Shown in pieces: positions 44,990 to 56,342 of a stretch of 64,000 nt of DNA. The position numbers and the translations under genes were made by a program. Source of the stretch: Owenia fusiformis (lineage: Eukaryota; Annelida; Polychaeta; Sabellida; Oweniidae); the NCBI GenBank assembly GCA_903813345.2, contig CAIIXF020000010.1, forward strand, positions 33,097,425-33,161,424. Direction: 5' to 3'. Under the pieces are notes generated by a model. That model ran no database searches and was not told the DNA's origin. It saw only the letters and a list, made by a program, of their open reading frames with translations. Position 1 is the stretch's first letter, and each line of letters starts with the position of its first letter.

Positions 44990-45294
44990 CACAGGTTATT
45001 TTTCAAATTTTAATCACACCTTCCCCACAGTGTCTACATCTCTCACCTGTGCACGAGTGCACTAGTATCCTAGAAAAGAATGTAAAGAAGAATGTTTTGA
45101 TAAAATGTATAAATAAAAACAAGAAAATTCAGTGAAAAGAAACATTTTTACTGAATTTTATCATTTTTATATATTTTACAAAACATATCTTCTTACCAGT
45201 CTTTTCTAGGCACATAAAGTGCACTCTTTGTGCAAAACTGGAAGATGTGGTCAATGTGGGGAAGGAGTGATTCCTGTTTGAAAAATAACTTGTG
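44990..45294. mobile_element. Foldback element with arms of about 140 bp
   Basis: Left terminus CACAGGTTATTTTTCAAA pairs with right terminus TTTGAAAAATAACTTGTG. CCTTCCCCACA, CATCT, CTAGAAAAGA and GTTTTGTAAAAT-type blocks pair further in, leaving a short centre around 45125-45165. No ORF and no evident target duplication. Confidence 0.75.
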
Positions 45295-45887
45295 ACTCAA
45301 TTGAAGAATGCAGAAAAATTCAAAACATGCCTTTGCCTATTACAAATCAAACTAATTTCTGAAGGCCCGGAGCTTTCTCAGATCGTGCCCCGGCCCCCGG
45401 GAGCTTTAAAACTATTTTCACATGCCGAAAACCCGGCGAAAAACCCCGCGAAAACCTCGTACTTTGAATGAATATTTGCAACAAAAGCCACGAGTCTGCA
45501 TTTCTAGATTCACGATACACCACGTGCATTCAATGTACCTTTAACATTGTCTCCACAATCGCACAATTTGTGAAGTCTTCTTTTGCGGTAGATTAAACTG
45601 CAAACGGCATTAGAAACTTACTGAAAATCGACACGAACCAAACGTGATTTGCCTTTCCCGCTAAAAAGAATCATTGTGATACAAATTTGCGCTAACATAC
45701 CTTCCTATGTACTGCCCAGGTCCTATTGCTTCACTTAGTGCCGGTATATTACTGCCTTATAGGTGTGAAAATAGACTCGCCCAAGTGCATTGTGGTCCTG
45801 AACCCCCCTGAACCTCCTTCACGACCGGTGGGAAAGTTAATCAACGCTCCTCAGCGCTGATAAGGATCTTTTGATGTTCGCTCCGCC

Positions 45888-46253
45888 CATTTGTCATTTT
45901 CTGAACGTATTAAAAGTATGATGTTTTTCTGTGTAAATACTATCATTAGGGATTATTGGAGTGATTTAACTGGGTTGCCAAAAAAATAACTTTGGGGAAA
46001 ATTTTTGTATCTATTACCATGGTAACATACCAGGTATATGGTGGTATCCAAACGCTAAGTCAATAGTCAACGCCATGTTAAGCGAATGCACCCCTCCCTA
46101 ATCAACCTATATAGTTTTTTCCCCACACAAACTTTTTCGGCAACCCAGTTAAATCACTTCAGAAAACCCTTATTATCATAAATCGACCATAAAACATCGT
46201 ACTTTTAACAATTTCTAGGTTCACTATTGGATGTATAGGGGTGACAAATGGAC
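45888..46253. mobile_element. MITE with long terminal inverted repeats
   Basis: GTGATTTAACTGGGTTGCC (45961-45979 region) has its exact complement near 46139-46157. Similarity between arms continues outward through AAAGTA(T/C)GATGTTTT to CCATTTGTCA / TGACAAATGG. Arms are about 100 bp or more with gaps. The centre is AT-rich with TTACCATGGTAA. No ORF. Confidence 0.75.
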
Positions 46254-46739
46254 TAACATCGTAAACATCTGCTGGCCTACGTGACCAATAACTCGTAGTA
46301 TAGTTCATGGTCCAATGAGGAAACCCAAGAAACTCCGAGAAATGGCTAATATTTGCCCAATAACTTAATGAATCTTCCCAATTTAGATTGGTTGTTTATT
46401 ACTTTGACAATTAATAACTTATGATTTCATACAAGAGAACATGCATGAATTAAGCTTAATAGAGAACGGGCATAAAATTGATCATTTAAAGAGATGCTAA
46501 TGAGACTTCTTTTTTCTTTATTCCTTTAATCCTTTTTGTTTTGAATTTTTTACACCATAGCAATATGCAGCTTTTCACCACGTAGAATTTTAAAATATTA
46601 AGTTTGATAATTCCATTTTTATAATGGAGCTCAATGGGGAAAATGACATAATTTGGATTATTTTCAAATGTACGTAGACATTGCAAATCTCTGGAGTAAA
46701 TGTACTATAGAATATAACTTATCAATGTGCAAAAGACCC

Positions 46740-46960
46740 CATGCAGAACAGTTCTAGTGATAAAGACAGTCTTCCCATTACAAACCAAAGCTTTACCCAA
46801 ATGTGTTGGTTCATGCACGCACTTTGAATAAACAAAATATTTGTTCATGCAAACTGGAGAACGTACAACATCTGCGTTCATACACACTGTAGAAAGTACA
46901 TATTATTTGTTGATACAAAATGTGTATTCATAAACAATGGAGTACATGTTCATAATATTT
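46740..46960 (+). repeat. Degenerate monomers flanking the 170-bp array
   Basis: Loose repeats of TGTTCATACACACTGGAGAA, AGTACAT and variants every 36-45 bp; the same motif continues at 48920-49400 on the other side. Confidence 0.75.
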
Positions 46961-48918
46961 GTTTATACATACTGGAGAAAGTATAGACACAGGCGTGTTG
47001 GTTCATATACATGTTCATACTGGAGATAGAACGTATTGTCTCTTCATACACACTATAGTAGTACATAAAATTCGTTCATACATGTACACACTGGTTTAGG
47101 TTCATTTTAGGTTCATTTCACAAATGATTTGTTTATACATACTGGAGAAAGTATAGACACAGGCGTGTTGGTTCATATACATGTTCATACTGGAGATAGA
47201 ACGTATTGTCTCTTCATACACACTATAGTAGTACATAAAATTCGTTCATACATGTACACACTGGTTTAGGTTCATTTTAGGTTCATTTCACAAATGATTT
47301 GTTTATACATACTGGAGAAAGTATAGATACAGGCGTGTTGGTTCATATACATGTTCATACTGGAGATAGAACGTATTGTCTCTTCATACACACTATAGTA
47401 GTACATAAAATTCGTCCATACATGTACACACTGGTTTAGGTTCATTTTAGGTTCATTTCACAAATGATTTGTTTATACATACTGGAGAAAGTATAGACAC
47501 AGGCGTGTTGGTTCATATACATGTTCATACTGGAGATAGAACGTATTGTCTCTTCATACACACTATAGTAGTACATAAAATTCGTTCATACGTGTACACA
47601 CTGGTTTAGGTTCATTTTAGGTTCATTTCACAAATGATTTGTTTATACATACTGGAGAAAGTATAGACACAGGCGTGTTGGTTCATATACATGTTCATAC
47701 TGGAGATAGAACGTATTGTCTCTTCATACACACTATAGTAGTACATAAAATTCGTTCATACATGTACACACTGGTTTAGGTTCATTTTAGGTTCATTTCA
47801 CAAATGATTTGTTTATACATACTGGAGAAAGTATAGACACAGGCGTGTTGGTTCATATACATGTTCATACTGGAGATAGAACGTATTGTCTCTTCATACA
47901 CACTATAGTTGTACATAAAATTCGTTCATACATGTACACACTGGTTTAGGTTCATTTTAGGTTTATTTCACAAATGAATTGTTTATACATACTGGAGAAA
48001 GTATAGACACAGGCGTGTTGGTTCATATACATGTTCATACTGGAGATAGAACGTATTGTCTCTTCATACACACTATAGTAGTACATAAAATTCGTTCATA
48101 CATGTACACACTGGTTTAGGTTCATTTTAGGTTTATTTCACAAATGATTTGTTTATACATACTGGAGAAAGTATAGACACAGGCGTGTTGGTTCATATAC
48201 ATGTTCATACTGGAGATAGAACGTATTGTCTCTTCATACACACTATAGTAGTACATAAAATTCGTTCATACATGTACACACTGGTTTAGGTTCATTTTAG
48301 GTTTATTTCACAAATGATTTGTTTATACATACTGGAGAAAGTATAGACACAGGCGTGTTGGTTCATATACATGTTCATACTGGAGATTGAACGTATTGTC
48401 TCTTCATACACACTATAGTTGTACATAAAATTCGTTCATACATGTACACACTGGTTTAGGTTCATTTTAGGTTTATTTCACAAATGAATTGTTTATACAT
48501 ACTGGAGAAAGTATAGACACAGGCGTGTTGGTTCATATACATGTTCATACTGGAGATTGAACGTATTGTCTCTTCATACACACTATAGTTGTACATAAAA
48601 TTCGTTCATACATGTACACACTGGTTTAGGTTCATTTTAGGTTTATTTCACAAATGAATTGTTTATACATACTGGAGAAAGTATAGACACAGGCGTGTTG
48701 GTTCATATACATGTTCATACTGGAGATAGAACTTATTGTCTCTTCATACACACTATAGTAGTACATAAAATTCGTTCATACATGTACACACTGGTTTAGG
48801 TTCATTTTAGGTTCATTTCACAAATGATTTGTTTATACATACTGGAGAAAGTATAGACACAGGCGTGTTGGTTCATATACATGTTCATACTGGAGATACA
48901 GTCTCTTCATACACACTA
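46961..48918 (+). repeat. 170-bp homogeneous tandem array, about 11.5 copies
   Basis: GTTTATACATACTGGAGAAA occurs at 46961, 47131, 47301, 47471, 47641, 47811, 47981, 48151, 48321, 48491, 48661 and 48831, exactly 170 bp apart. Most copies differ at 0-4 positions. Variants cluster: GGTTTATTTC replaces GGTTCATTTC in the block from 47811 to 48660, and GGAGATTGAACG with TATAGTTGTAC marks the adjacent copies at 48321 and 48491. Each unit contains about four of the shorter ACTGGAGA/TTCATAC monomers. Confidence 0.96.
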
Positions 48919-49400
48919 ATAATATTATAGATATAGTGGAACATAACATTTGTTCATACACACTGGTTTATGTACATTTTATTCGTTCTGACACATTGAT
49001 TAATTAACAAAATATTTGTTGAGACACGGAAGAGAATGAACAAAATTTTGGTTCATGCACAATGGAGAAAGTACAAATGATTTGCTTATACATGTACATA
49101 TTGGAGAATGGACACAAAATATTTGTTCATACATGCAGGAGAAAGTACATAAAATGTGTTCATAGAAAGTGGAGAACGTACAGAGTATTTCTTAAATAAC
49201 TGGTGAAAGTACATTATATTTGCTAATAAACACTGGAGAAAGTCCACGGTATTTGTCAATACACACAGTTATAGTAGTTCATACACACAGAAGAAAGTAC
49301 AATATATTGATTCTGAAACATTGGTGAATATAAAAATAAAATGTTGGTTTAGGCACATGGGAAATGAACCTAGTTTCGATTCATACATACTGGAGAAAGT
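48919..49400 (+). repeat. Degenerate monomer flank
   Basis: About ten diverged copies of the GTTCATACA...TGGAGAAAGTAC monomer at 36-43 bp spacing, older than the homogeneous core. Confidence 0.7.
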
Positions 49401-50400
49401 ATATACACAATAGTGTGACTCAGAAAATGTGACTCAAAAACAGTTTAAAGTTGGAGTTTTGGAAAGGTCCAGACAGAATCTATTGCATTTTCCAGAAAGT
49501 GTGCCAAATGTATTATGTGAAATGATAGGAGCCTTGAAAATTTGAAGTCATTCCTAGAAATAGAAAAAGTGAGAAACTGATTTAGAAAGCAATCCATTTT
49601 CTTTTCATGCTCACAAATTTTGTTTCAGACAACTTTTCACAATTTCAAAGGACATTCTGTTTAGCGACATTTCCAAAGGTAAACTTTTTAAGCATCTTTC
49701 AGTCACAACTTCAGAGGGCTGAAAAGTCTCACATGATGTTTAGAGTTATTCTAAGCATGATCATTGTGATCCTGGTAATGTAAATGATATGTGAGATTGA
49801 GATATGTGATTGATGGGCAAAATAGAACTCTATTCAGTTTTTAAAAAATCGAATATCAACGTGTTTTTTCATTTCCTGTTTTGTGTAAATTTCTGATAAC
49901 TACTTGCTTAATCCACACTGGAGAAAGTACAAACTGTTAGTTTATACACCCTGGAGAATGGAGAAAATATGAGTTCAACGTTTGAGATGTTTGCTCTATT
50001 CACCTTTCCATAAAGTCAGCTCATGAATATTATAACACCCTTGGTATACGCAGCTAACGAAAATTGACCGGTACGGGTCAAAAGCTGGACCGGTACGGGT
50101 TAACGGTTTTATTTGAATTTAAAATAGCCATAACTTGCTCAATATTGACTTCCTCGTGTCTAATTTGAAATATATGATGCCTCCCGATGCTTTTAAGTAC
50201 CCCAATTTTTTACAGATTTTTAAACGGACCAAAACTCTCTAAATGCGCATTTATGCTCTTCTCTCGAGAACGACTGTCTCATTTTCACGATAACTTTTAT
50301 TTAGTACTTCTAACATATAAGATCTATTTTTCCCCATCAAGGTATGATATGACATGCTATTTACATCTTGTGAGTTTCAATGACGCGCGTTTGATTTCAT
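49401..50400. other. No gene seen
   Basis: AT-rich. GACCGGTACGGGT occurs twice near 50070-50100. No coding signal. Confidence 0.4.
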
Positions 50401-50416
50401 TAAAAATGCCAAACTT

Positions 50417-50534
50417 TGTGACAAAGAATTTCATCCTGCTTGCAGCGAGAAGACGGACCGGTTCGGGGCAATCTGCTTGCAGCGAGAAGACGGACCGGTT
50501 CGGGGCAATAGCTGATGAAATTCTTTGTCACAAG
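50417..50534. repeat. Inverted repeat enclosing a 36-bp tandem duplication
   Basis: TTGTGACAAAGAATTTCATC on the left is matched exactly by GATGAAATTCTTTGTCACAA on the right. Between them, CTTGCAGCGAGAAGACGGAC, CGGTTCGGGGCAAT, occurs twice in tandem. The plus-strand 117-codon frame crossing it is not supported as a gene. Confidence 0.85.
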
Positions 50535-50650
50535 TACTGACGACCTTCTTCGCTTCCGAAACTGCTGTTTGCGATCATATCATACTAATACTAGTATATA
50601 TTTCGACTTTGAAGATGCTTCGAAGTTTATCGCAGTGATTTAAATAACGC

Positions 50651-51213
50651 TGTAACACCCTATGCTTAGTGAGCGGACCTAATTTCAAGGGTGATGGTAA
50701 AGACGATGCATGGCGCCCAAACCTGGCCTGTAACTAGGTGCACTGATGCTTTCTTCGCAAATTACATCGCCATCGCTCGTCATCGAAATTCTGATCGCCG
50801 AATAGTAAACATTCATTTTGTATTGGATGTACATAACTAGAGACCGCCTTATTTCGCATATATGAAAAAATAAAACATATCTAGGTACATATATCTTAAT
50901 ATGTGACATCGATCAGGAATTATTGACATATTGACAATATTAGGTTGTAATTTCTTGCGGTAAATTAAAATTGTATCTTTAAACGACTGTTTCATCTTAA
51001 CTATTCGTTTTATTGGATGTAAAACAAACAGTATGCATAGTTTAACATCTTTCACTTCTAAAACAGTATAAAATATCACAATATCATCACCTAATGCTGC
51101 AATAATACGACTTAAAAGATTATGGTACTAATATTCTTTGGTTTTTGGGCGCCATGCCTCGTCTTACCATCACCCTTGAAATTAGGTCCGCTCACTAAGC
51201 ATAGGGTGTGTAA
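50651..51213. mobile_element. Non-autonomous DNA transposon with 65-bp TIRs and TGTAA target duplication
   Basis: The element proper is 50656-51208. The left end CACCCTATGCTTAGTGAGCG and the right end CGCTCACTAAGCATAGGGTG are exact complements, and the match continues through ACCTAATTTCAAGGGTGATG to TGGCGCCCAAA with a few indels. TGTAA lies directly outside both ends (50651-50655, 51209-51213). The 420-bp interior has only short minus-strand frames with no recognised domain. The ends begin CAC, as in CACTA-like elements, but the 5-bp duplication does not fit that group well. Confidence 0.88.
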
Positions 51214-53496
51214 GCAGTGTCATATTTCTTCTCAATTTATTGATGGCGCGCGGACGTCAGAGAGCACACTTTCGGTTTAATCGGCTCAGCCAGGAAATGC
51301 AATGGCGACTTATATTTGTGTTTGTTACCTTATTTCTGGAAGACATTTTTCAGTGTCTTCGAATATCGGAATGTAGTAAACAAATGCTTGACAGTAAAGT
51401 GCATAAAACCCTCTACAAGATTGATTTACGTTTATATCGTGAAGGTACGACCGATTTCAGATAAAATGAGAAAACTACGAAATGCACTCCGGCTAAAATG
51501 ACTCAGATGCGAGTAGGTAGTTACCAGTTTCGCCACCAGGTGGCTGATTCGGGGGAAATAACATTGCAGGGTATTACAAAATTCCCTTAAAGTTGAATAT
51601 TCATTAGTTATAGTGGTTCACTTTTCATATTACCCTTATGTATCTGATAGTTATACAAATTAAAATATGTCCAGTAAAAGAAAATATTATCTGCCCAACA
51701 AGAAAATATATTTCCATTTTTGTGATTTTACAACACATGATGGGGGCTATGGGGAATCTCCCCGACCAAGAAGTCAGATTTTCAAAGAAAATTAAATTTT
51801 CAAAGTTGATAAATTCTTTTCAAAATCATATTTCTAGATGTAATTTTACATGTATATTCCAAATATGACATCAGTTCGACTGAATTTTGACTGATTATTT
51901 CTACTCGCATCTAGGATATTCGACGGATTCACAGTATTATTCAAAAAATAATTCAGCCGAAATGAAGGAAATGTTGTTTCTACTCTAGTCGTTTTTAACT
52001 TTAATACATCTTCCGTGCTTTGAATTTTAAAAGATATCCCACTCTCGTTATTGTTTATTTTAACTTTCCAGAAAAACTGTCATTAAGAATTGAATTCATG
52101 ATTTTTATCAACACTATCGTGCCATAGACTCGAGATACACCTGATACCCACAAAGGACGAGGTATAGTATGACAAGTGAATTTGGACAGTCATATCTTCC
52201 ACCATGAGTACATGTAGTTTTTGGCCATAAATACAGTGCTTTTTATTGAATGATCCTGGCATCATTACTTTGTACTTTTGTTTGTACATTCATTTTATTT
52301 TATATTGAGTCTGTGCATTATCTTTTAGACACTTGTATTAAATGTTATTTTGTTTATTATGTGATTTTACAAGGACCATCAGTCCTAAAAGTGTTTTAAA
52401 GCAGAGAAAGAAGCTTAGCCAATGAGAGTCAAGCTAGGGGGATAAGTATTTAATTGTAAGTTTAATTAATTAAACTTGATTTAAATTATGCAGCAACAGA
52501 TCGTCTCAGATAGGGTCAGCCTCTAACATTAAACCTACAAAGCATTTGTCAGGGGGGCTGGCCTTATCTGTGACAGATGTCATTCACAGACACGTGTTCT
52601 GGTCTATGCTCCCTTCAGCCAATGAGAGTCAAGCTAGGGGGATAAGTGTTTAATGTATTGACCAATGGTGTTAGCTCTAGCTGATTGTTATAATTTTTGA
52701 AGTCAGTAATATTTTTTAGTGTTAAGGACAGAATGTAGATATGAGGCTGAGATAGTGAACATGGGAGAAACATAGGAGAAATTGAATTGCTAGAGTTGAA
52801 TTTGAGACTGATAAGTGAATATGAGACAAACAAAGGAGAAACATAATGAATTGCTCGAGTTGGGAAATGAACTTGGAAAACCAGAATTATGGATGGACAT
52901 TTTAGGATTATAAACAAGACTAGGCTATAATGTAGATTTCAGTCTGGCAACCATGGCGTAAGAAATTCTTTACTTAACTTTATCTTTGCAAATCAAAATT
53001 CCTTGTTAATACTTCGCATTATTTAGCGAAGTTACTTTGGCATTTTTAGCATTTTTTATTATTTCATCAAGAGTTTTGCGCTTGTAAAACTATTATCTGC
53101 CTTGGGTTGAGTGTAATCGAGGTTCCACACGGGATTTACGTATAGTGAATTCCTGGTTGTTTGAGCTTTAGCACCCTTGGGATTCTTAATTACATTTCAA
53201 TCGAATGCAGATATTTTAGAACATTTTAGTTCTTTCATTTACATTTAATTGGTTGTAAGTTTTATTCTAAAGGAATCTTGGGCTATTGTTCAGGATTCTG
53301 TGGAGCCGCTTTTGAGTCGGTTACCACAAGGCTAAAACTTCTCAATTATATGAGTTACTTTTTATTTCCAGTTTATAACTGAAATTTCATTGTCTCAGTT
53401 CCTTATGTTCTCAACCTCGTGGTTTTGAGATGTCGGAACCTTGATGCATTTCGAGGGATAAGGTCGTTTCAGTTAAAACTCATTTTTTATACCGGC
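51214..53496. other. No supported gene; one 36-bp direct repeat
   Basis: A 74-codon frame at 51240-51464 (ARGRQRAHFRFNRLSQEMQW...) starts at an ATG in a GC-richer patch but has no recognised domain. AGCCAATGAGAGTCAAGCTA, GGGGGATAAGT, occurs at about 52418 and 52617, enclosing about 160 bp. Nothing else stands out. Confidence 0.35.
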
Positions 53497-54792
53497 TGTA
53501 GCGACCCTGGGTTGGCTAGTCATATTTTACTCTTACATAAATTGCCAACCTGGCACCCGGTGTCGCTACTTTCTTTCCTTCCGTTATGGCAGCCAAAGGG
53601 ATGAAGGGAGACAAGTGGCTGCAAAACTGAGGTTATATTTTCTTATTTTAACTCAACTGCTGTGCTGAGCATATTGTGAATTTTGAATTTATTTTTATTT
53701 TGTCTTTCTTTGACTTCTGAGAGTCAATTGGGTTTGACATTGGGTTAAATTTGGTTATTTGGAACAGTTGATCGTCTGTGATTGATTTTCTTTGAGAGAA
53801 TTATGTAATTTTTGGCTGGAAGATCTGGCCTAGTTTTGATATGCTCAGCGCGCAGGTGAGATTTTTCACAGCGCCACCTTTTGACTATCGCTTTACTTAA
53901 AGCTCGATGTTGTTTGAATATAGCCGCCATCTTACTTAAGGATGTTCCCTGGTCAGATAGGAAAATATTCAATAGTATTTAACTTTTTCTCAAAAATGGT
54001 TTTCTGGGATTCTCACGGGCAACAAAGAATATTAAAACTTTAAAAACCATATGTTAGTGTGCTTTTTTCTGAGCAAGAGGCCTCTAAAGTGTCAATATTT
54101 GACAAAAGTGGGCGTGGCACTTTCTCATTGAAACCCATGTTAAAAATCAGGTTTTCACCCCAAAACACACTTTTGAATATTTAACTTTTTCTTAAACTCA
54201 CAGAAACACTTAGTTATGCTATGTACTTCACATTTTGAAAAGAAAAATTAGGGGTTGGTGTTCATCGTTTTCAACTTCGTCCAGGGAACATCCTTAAGTC
54301 ATTTGTAATCTTTCTGCCATGATTTCCTATGATTTCATTTGATAGATAAAACTGATGTAAAACCAAATCTCATTATTTATTTACAATTAAACTTTAAAAC
54401 TTTACTTGATTTGTTGTGTTGATTGTTTGTAGTCATTGATTGATGGTTTAGATGGAATAACAGTAAAATGGCCCTATAATTAACTTCTGATATCTTCCTA
54501 ACTTCATTTCTTCATTCTGTTCCAAATCATATTTGTTCAATTAGTGTTTCCAACTTTTGTGTCTATTCATAGATGGCAGCACCTTGCAGATAGTCAAGCA
54601 ATCAATCTCTTTCAGCTCAAATCCGATTCACTATGTGCTTTGACCGTTCAGCTTACCACGCTACCATTTGTTTGCTCGTTCGGTCCAGTTTGTTTGTTTG
54701 TTTGTACGGGTTGCTTGGTTGTAGTATTGGTTAATTGATTGATTGGGCAGCCCGTACGTGGCAGTTTCGGGATTAAGACCGGAGCTGTTACA
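53497..54792 (+). repeat. 5' LTR (1296 bp, contains a 354-bp TTAA element)
   Basis: The first 78 bp match the 3' LTR exactly. The last about 420 bp (from ATTATTTATTTACAATTAAA) match it with two substitutions and one 8-bp TTTG-repeat difference. The middle differs except for a GTTATGGCAGCCA(A/G)AGGGAT block. Part of the extra length is the inserted element at 53940-54293. Confidence 0.85.
53936..54297. mobile_element. MITE with TTAA target duplication inside the 5' LTR
   Basis: GGATGTTCCCTGG (from 53940) and CCAGGGAACATCC (to 54293) are exact complements and are flanked by TTAA on both sides (53936-53939, 54294-54297). TTAA duplications are made by piggyBac and Kolobok transposases; which one applies here cannot be told from the ends. 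The interior is AT-rich with no ORF. The 3' LTR lacks it. Confidence 0.75.
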
Positions 54793-55019
54793 TTGGTTAG
54801 TCGTGGCGGGATTTTTGAGTTGTTTGTTTGATTGATTGATTGTTGTTTGAGTATTTGTGAAATTCTGCAGCAAGTTTCTAGTTGTGCGCGGTTGAGATTT
54901 GATGACCTTCTCTAGTCCAGTCCTGGTAGTAATTGACTGTGATAGAGTGACACTCCTGATAGTGAGCTTTACTGATTGTGCTAGAGGAGCAGGCGACTGG
55001 TCATTGAGCGCCACATGTG

Positions 55020-56342
55020 ATGTTTGCTCCCTTTCAAGACATGGCACATTTTTCTGATATTTTGCAGAAACACCAGAATTTGACTTCACACATTGCTATG
55101 TCAACTGATACTACATTTTGTTTTCCAGGTAAACATGGAGACTCTAGAGTGGTTGAACCGGCTCGCATTACTACACAAGCCCCGAGTTCCCGCGTTGCAG
55201 TTAGCCAGACTGCGCCAGCTTGCCATGTTGTGACACCTACTTGCCAGGGCCAGGCCGGGCCTCAGGATGATTCTTATCTTGATGCGCCTGCCCGGAATGG
55301 CGCAAAGCGACATATGGACTCCGCCTATGATTCCTTTGATGGCGAGAGACTATCATGTCAACCACCGATTAGACTTGACACGTATGATGGCACTTCTTCA
55401 TTTGAGGACTATATTATACAGTTTAACATCATAGCGTCTTTCTTCAAATGGGACGATAATATGAAATCTGTGTATCTCGTATCCTGTTTGAGAGGCAGAG
55501 CGCTTTCTGTATTGAGTGCCATGGACACCACTGATAGACAAAACTTTTCAAGAATTGTGCACAATATCTCCATTTATTGTGACAATGCTCTACAGCGCAC
55601 CTTTGAGTTTTACTTAAAGAAGCTGCAGTCTCGGGTACGTTTGCCGGGTGAAACCCTCACTGAACTGGCACATGACATCAAGCGCTTATCCCGAGGAGCA
55701 TTCGGTGACAGCCAACATGGAAAGGATGTTGCTGTGCGCACATTTCTTGATGCAATTCCTGATGATGACTTGTGCTGGAGTATCCACTCCAAACAACCAC
55801 TGGACATTGAAGAAGCCCTTACAATCGGACTGAAATATGAAAATCATTTCAAACTTCAGCTTGCGAAGGAGCCAAGACCAACCGTTGATGGCGATGATTT
55901 CCCAAGTAAGGTTGAAATCTTGTCAACATGTGAAGCGCCACCTATTACAAAGGATGAAATATCTCCGGCTGCAGACAAACTCCTGGATAAGACCCCTTGT
56001 AATCAGGATGAACAATCTGGTTCCCTGAATACTTGTACAGAACCTGACTCTGATTGTAGTGTGAACTTGAAATATGCTTTTAAGTCTCACTCATATAAAC
56101 GGAAAAGACGATTGTGTTACCAGTGCGGCTGTTGTAACCATACTTACCAATTGTGTCCTTATAAAAGAATACCGAGGAATAGACTTGAATCTTTACTGAA
56201 ATGTGACAAAATTTTTAAGGACATTTGGAAAACCTATCCTAGGATTATACCAGTCAATGGCAGTATGGGCCCTAACTGTCATGTATATATGGTTTATAAT
56301 GGACCTTATTATCCTGAAAATGGACTGTGCTCTGTTGGATAA
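55020..56342 (+). CDS. gag: Intact Gag polyprotein of a Ty3/gypsy-type element
   Basis: 440 codons from ATG at 55020 to TAA at 56340-56342, with no interruption. Residues 1-115 are Ser/Thr/Pro-rich and probably disordered. Residues about 116-280 resemble the capsid of invertebrate Ty3/gypsy elements (PIRLDTYDGTSSFEDYIIQF; VYLVSCLRGRALSVLSAM; LQSRVRLPGETLTELAHDIK; TFLDAIPDDDLCWSI). A Cys/Asp/Glu-rich linker follows. Residues 366-379 form a CCHC zinc knuckle, CYQCGCCNHTYQLC, after a KRKRR basic run. About 60 residues follow that I do not recognise. Gag would assemble particles and bind RNA. Unlike almost every other mobile-element ORF here it is intact, so it is either young or kept by selection. 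It lies within the LTR pair, so a domesticated gene is possible but less likely. Confidence 0.85.
   Translation: MFAPFQDMAHFSDILQKHQNLTSHIAMSTDTTFCFPGKHGDSRVVEPARITTQAPSSRVAVSQTAPACHVVTPTCQGQAGPQDDSYLDAPARNGAKRHMDSAYDSFDGERLSCQPPIRLDTYDGTSSFEDYIIQFNIIASFFKWDDNMKSVYLVSCLRGRALSVLSAMDTTDRQNFSRIVHNISIYCDNALQRTFEFYLKKLQSRVRLPGETLTELAHDIKRLSRGAFGDSQHGKDVAVRTFLDAIPDDDLCWSIHSKQPLDIEEALTIGLKYENHFKLQLAKEPRPTVDGDDFPSKVEILSTCEAPPITKDEISPAADKLLDKTPCNQDEQSGSLNTCTEPDSDCSVNLKYAFKSHSYKRKRRLCYQCGCCNHTYQLCPYKRIPRNRLESLLKCDKIFKDIWKTYPRIIPVNGSMGPNCHVYMVYNGPYYPENGLCSVG

Noticed and set aside
46961-48918. CATACTGGAGAA in the 170-bp array can be read as His-Thr-Gly-Glu, like C2H2 zinc-finger linkers.
   Set aside because: No Cys-x2-Cys or paired His at the required spacing; unit length (170) and monomer spacing (36-45 bp) do not match the 84-bp finger period, and all frames contain stops.
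46961-48918. Regularly spaced repeats resembling a CRISPR array.
   Set aside because: Repeats are contiguous 170-bp units without unique spacers, in eukaryotic sequence.
52418-52655. A 36-bp direct repeat as target-site duplication of a 160-bp insertion.
   Set aside because: Too long for a target duplication; more likely a local tandem or segmental duplicate.
54661-55089. A 142-codon minus-strand ORF rich in Asn and Gln.
   Set aside because: It reads antisense through TTTG/TTGATTGATTG-type simple sequence of the LTR and leader, and its composition is explained by that.
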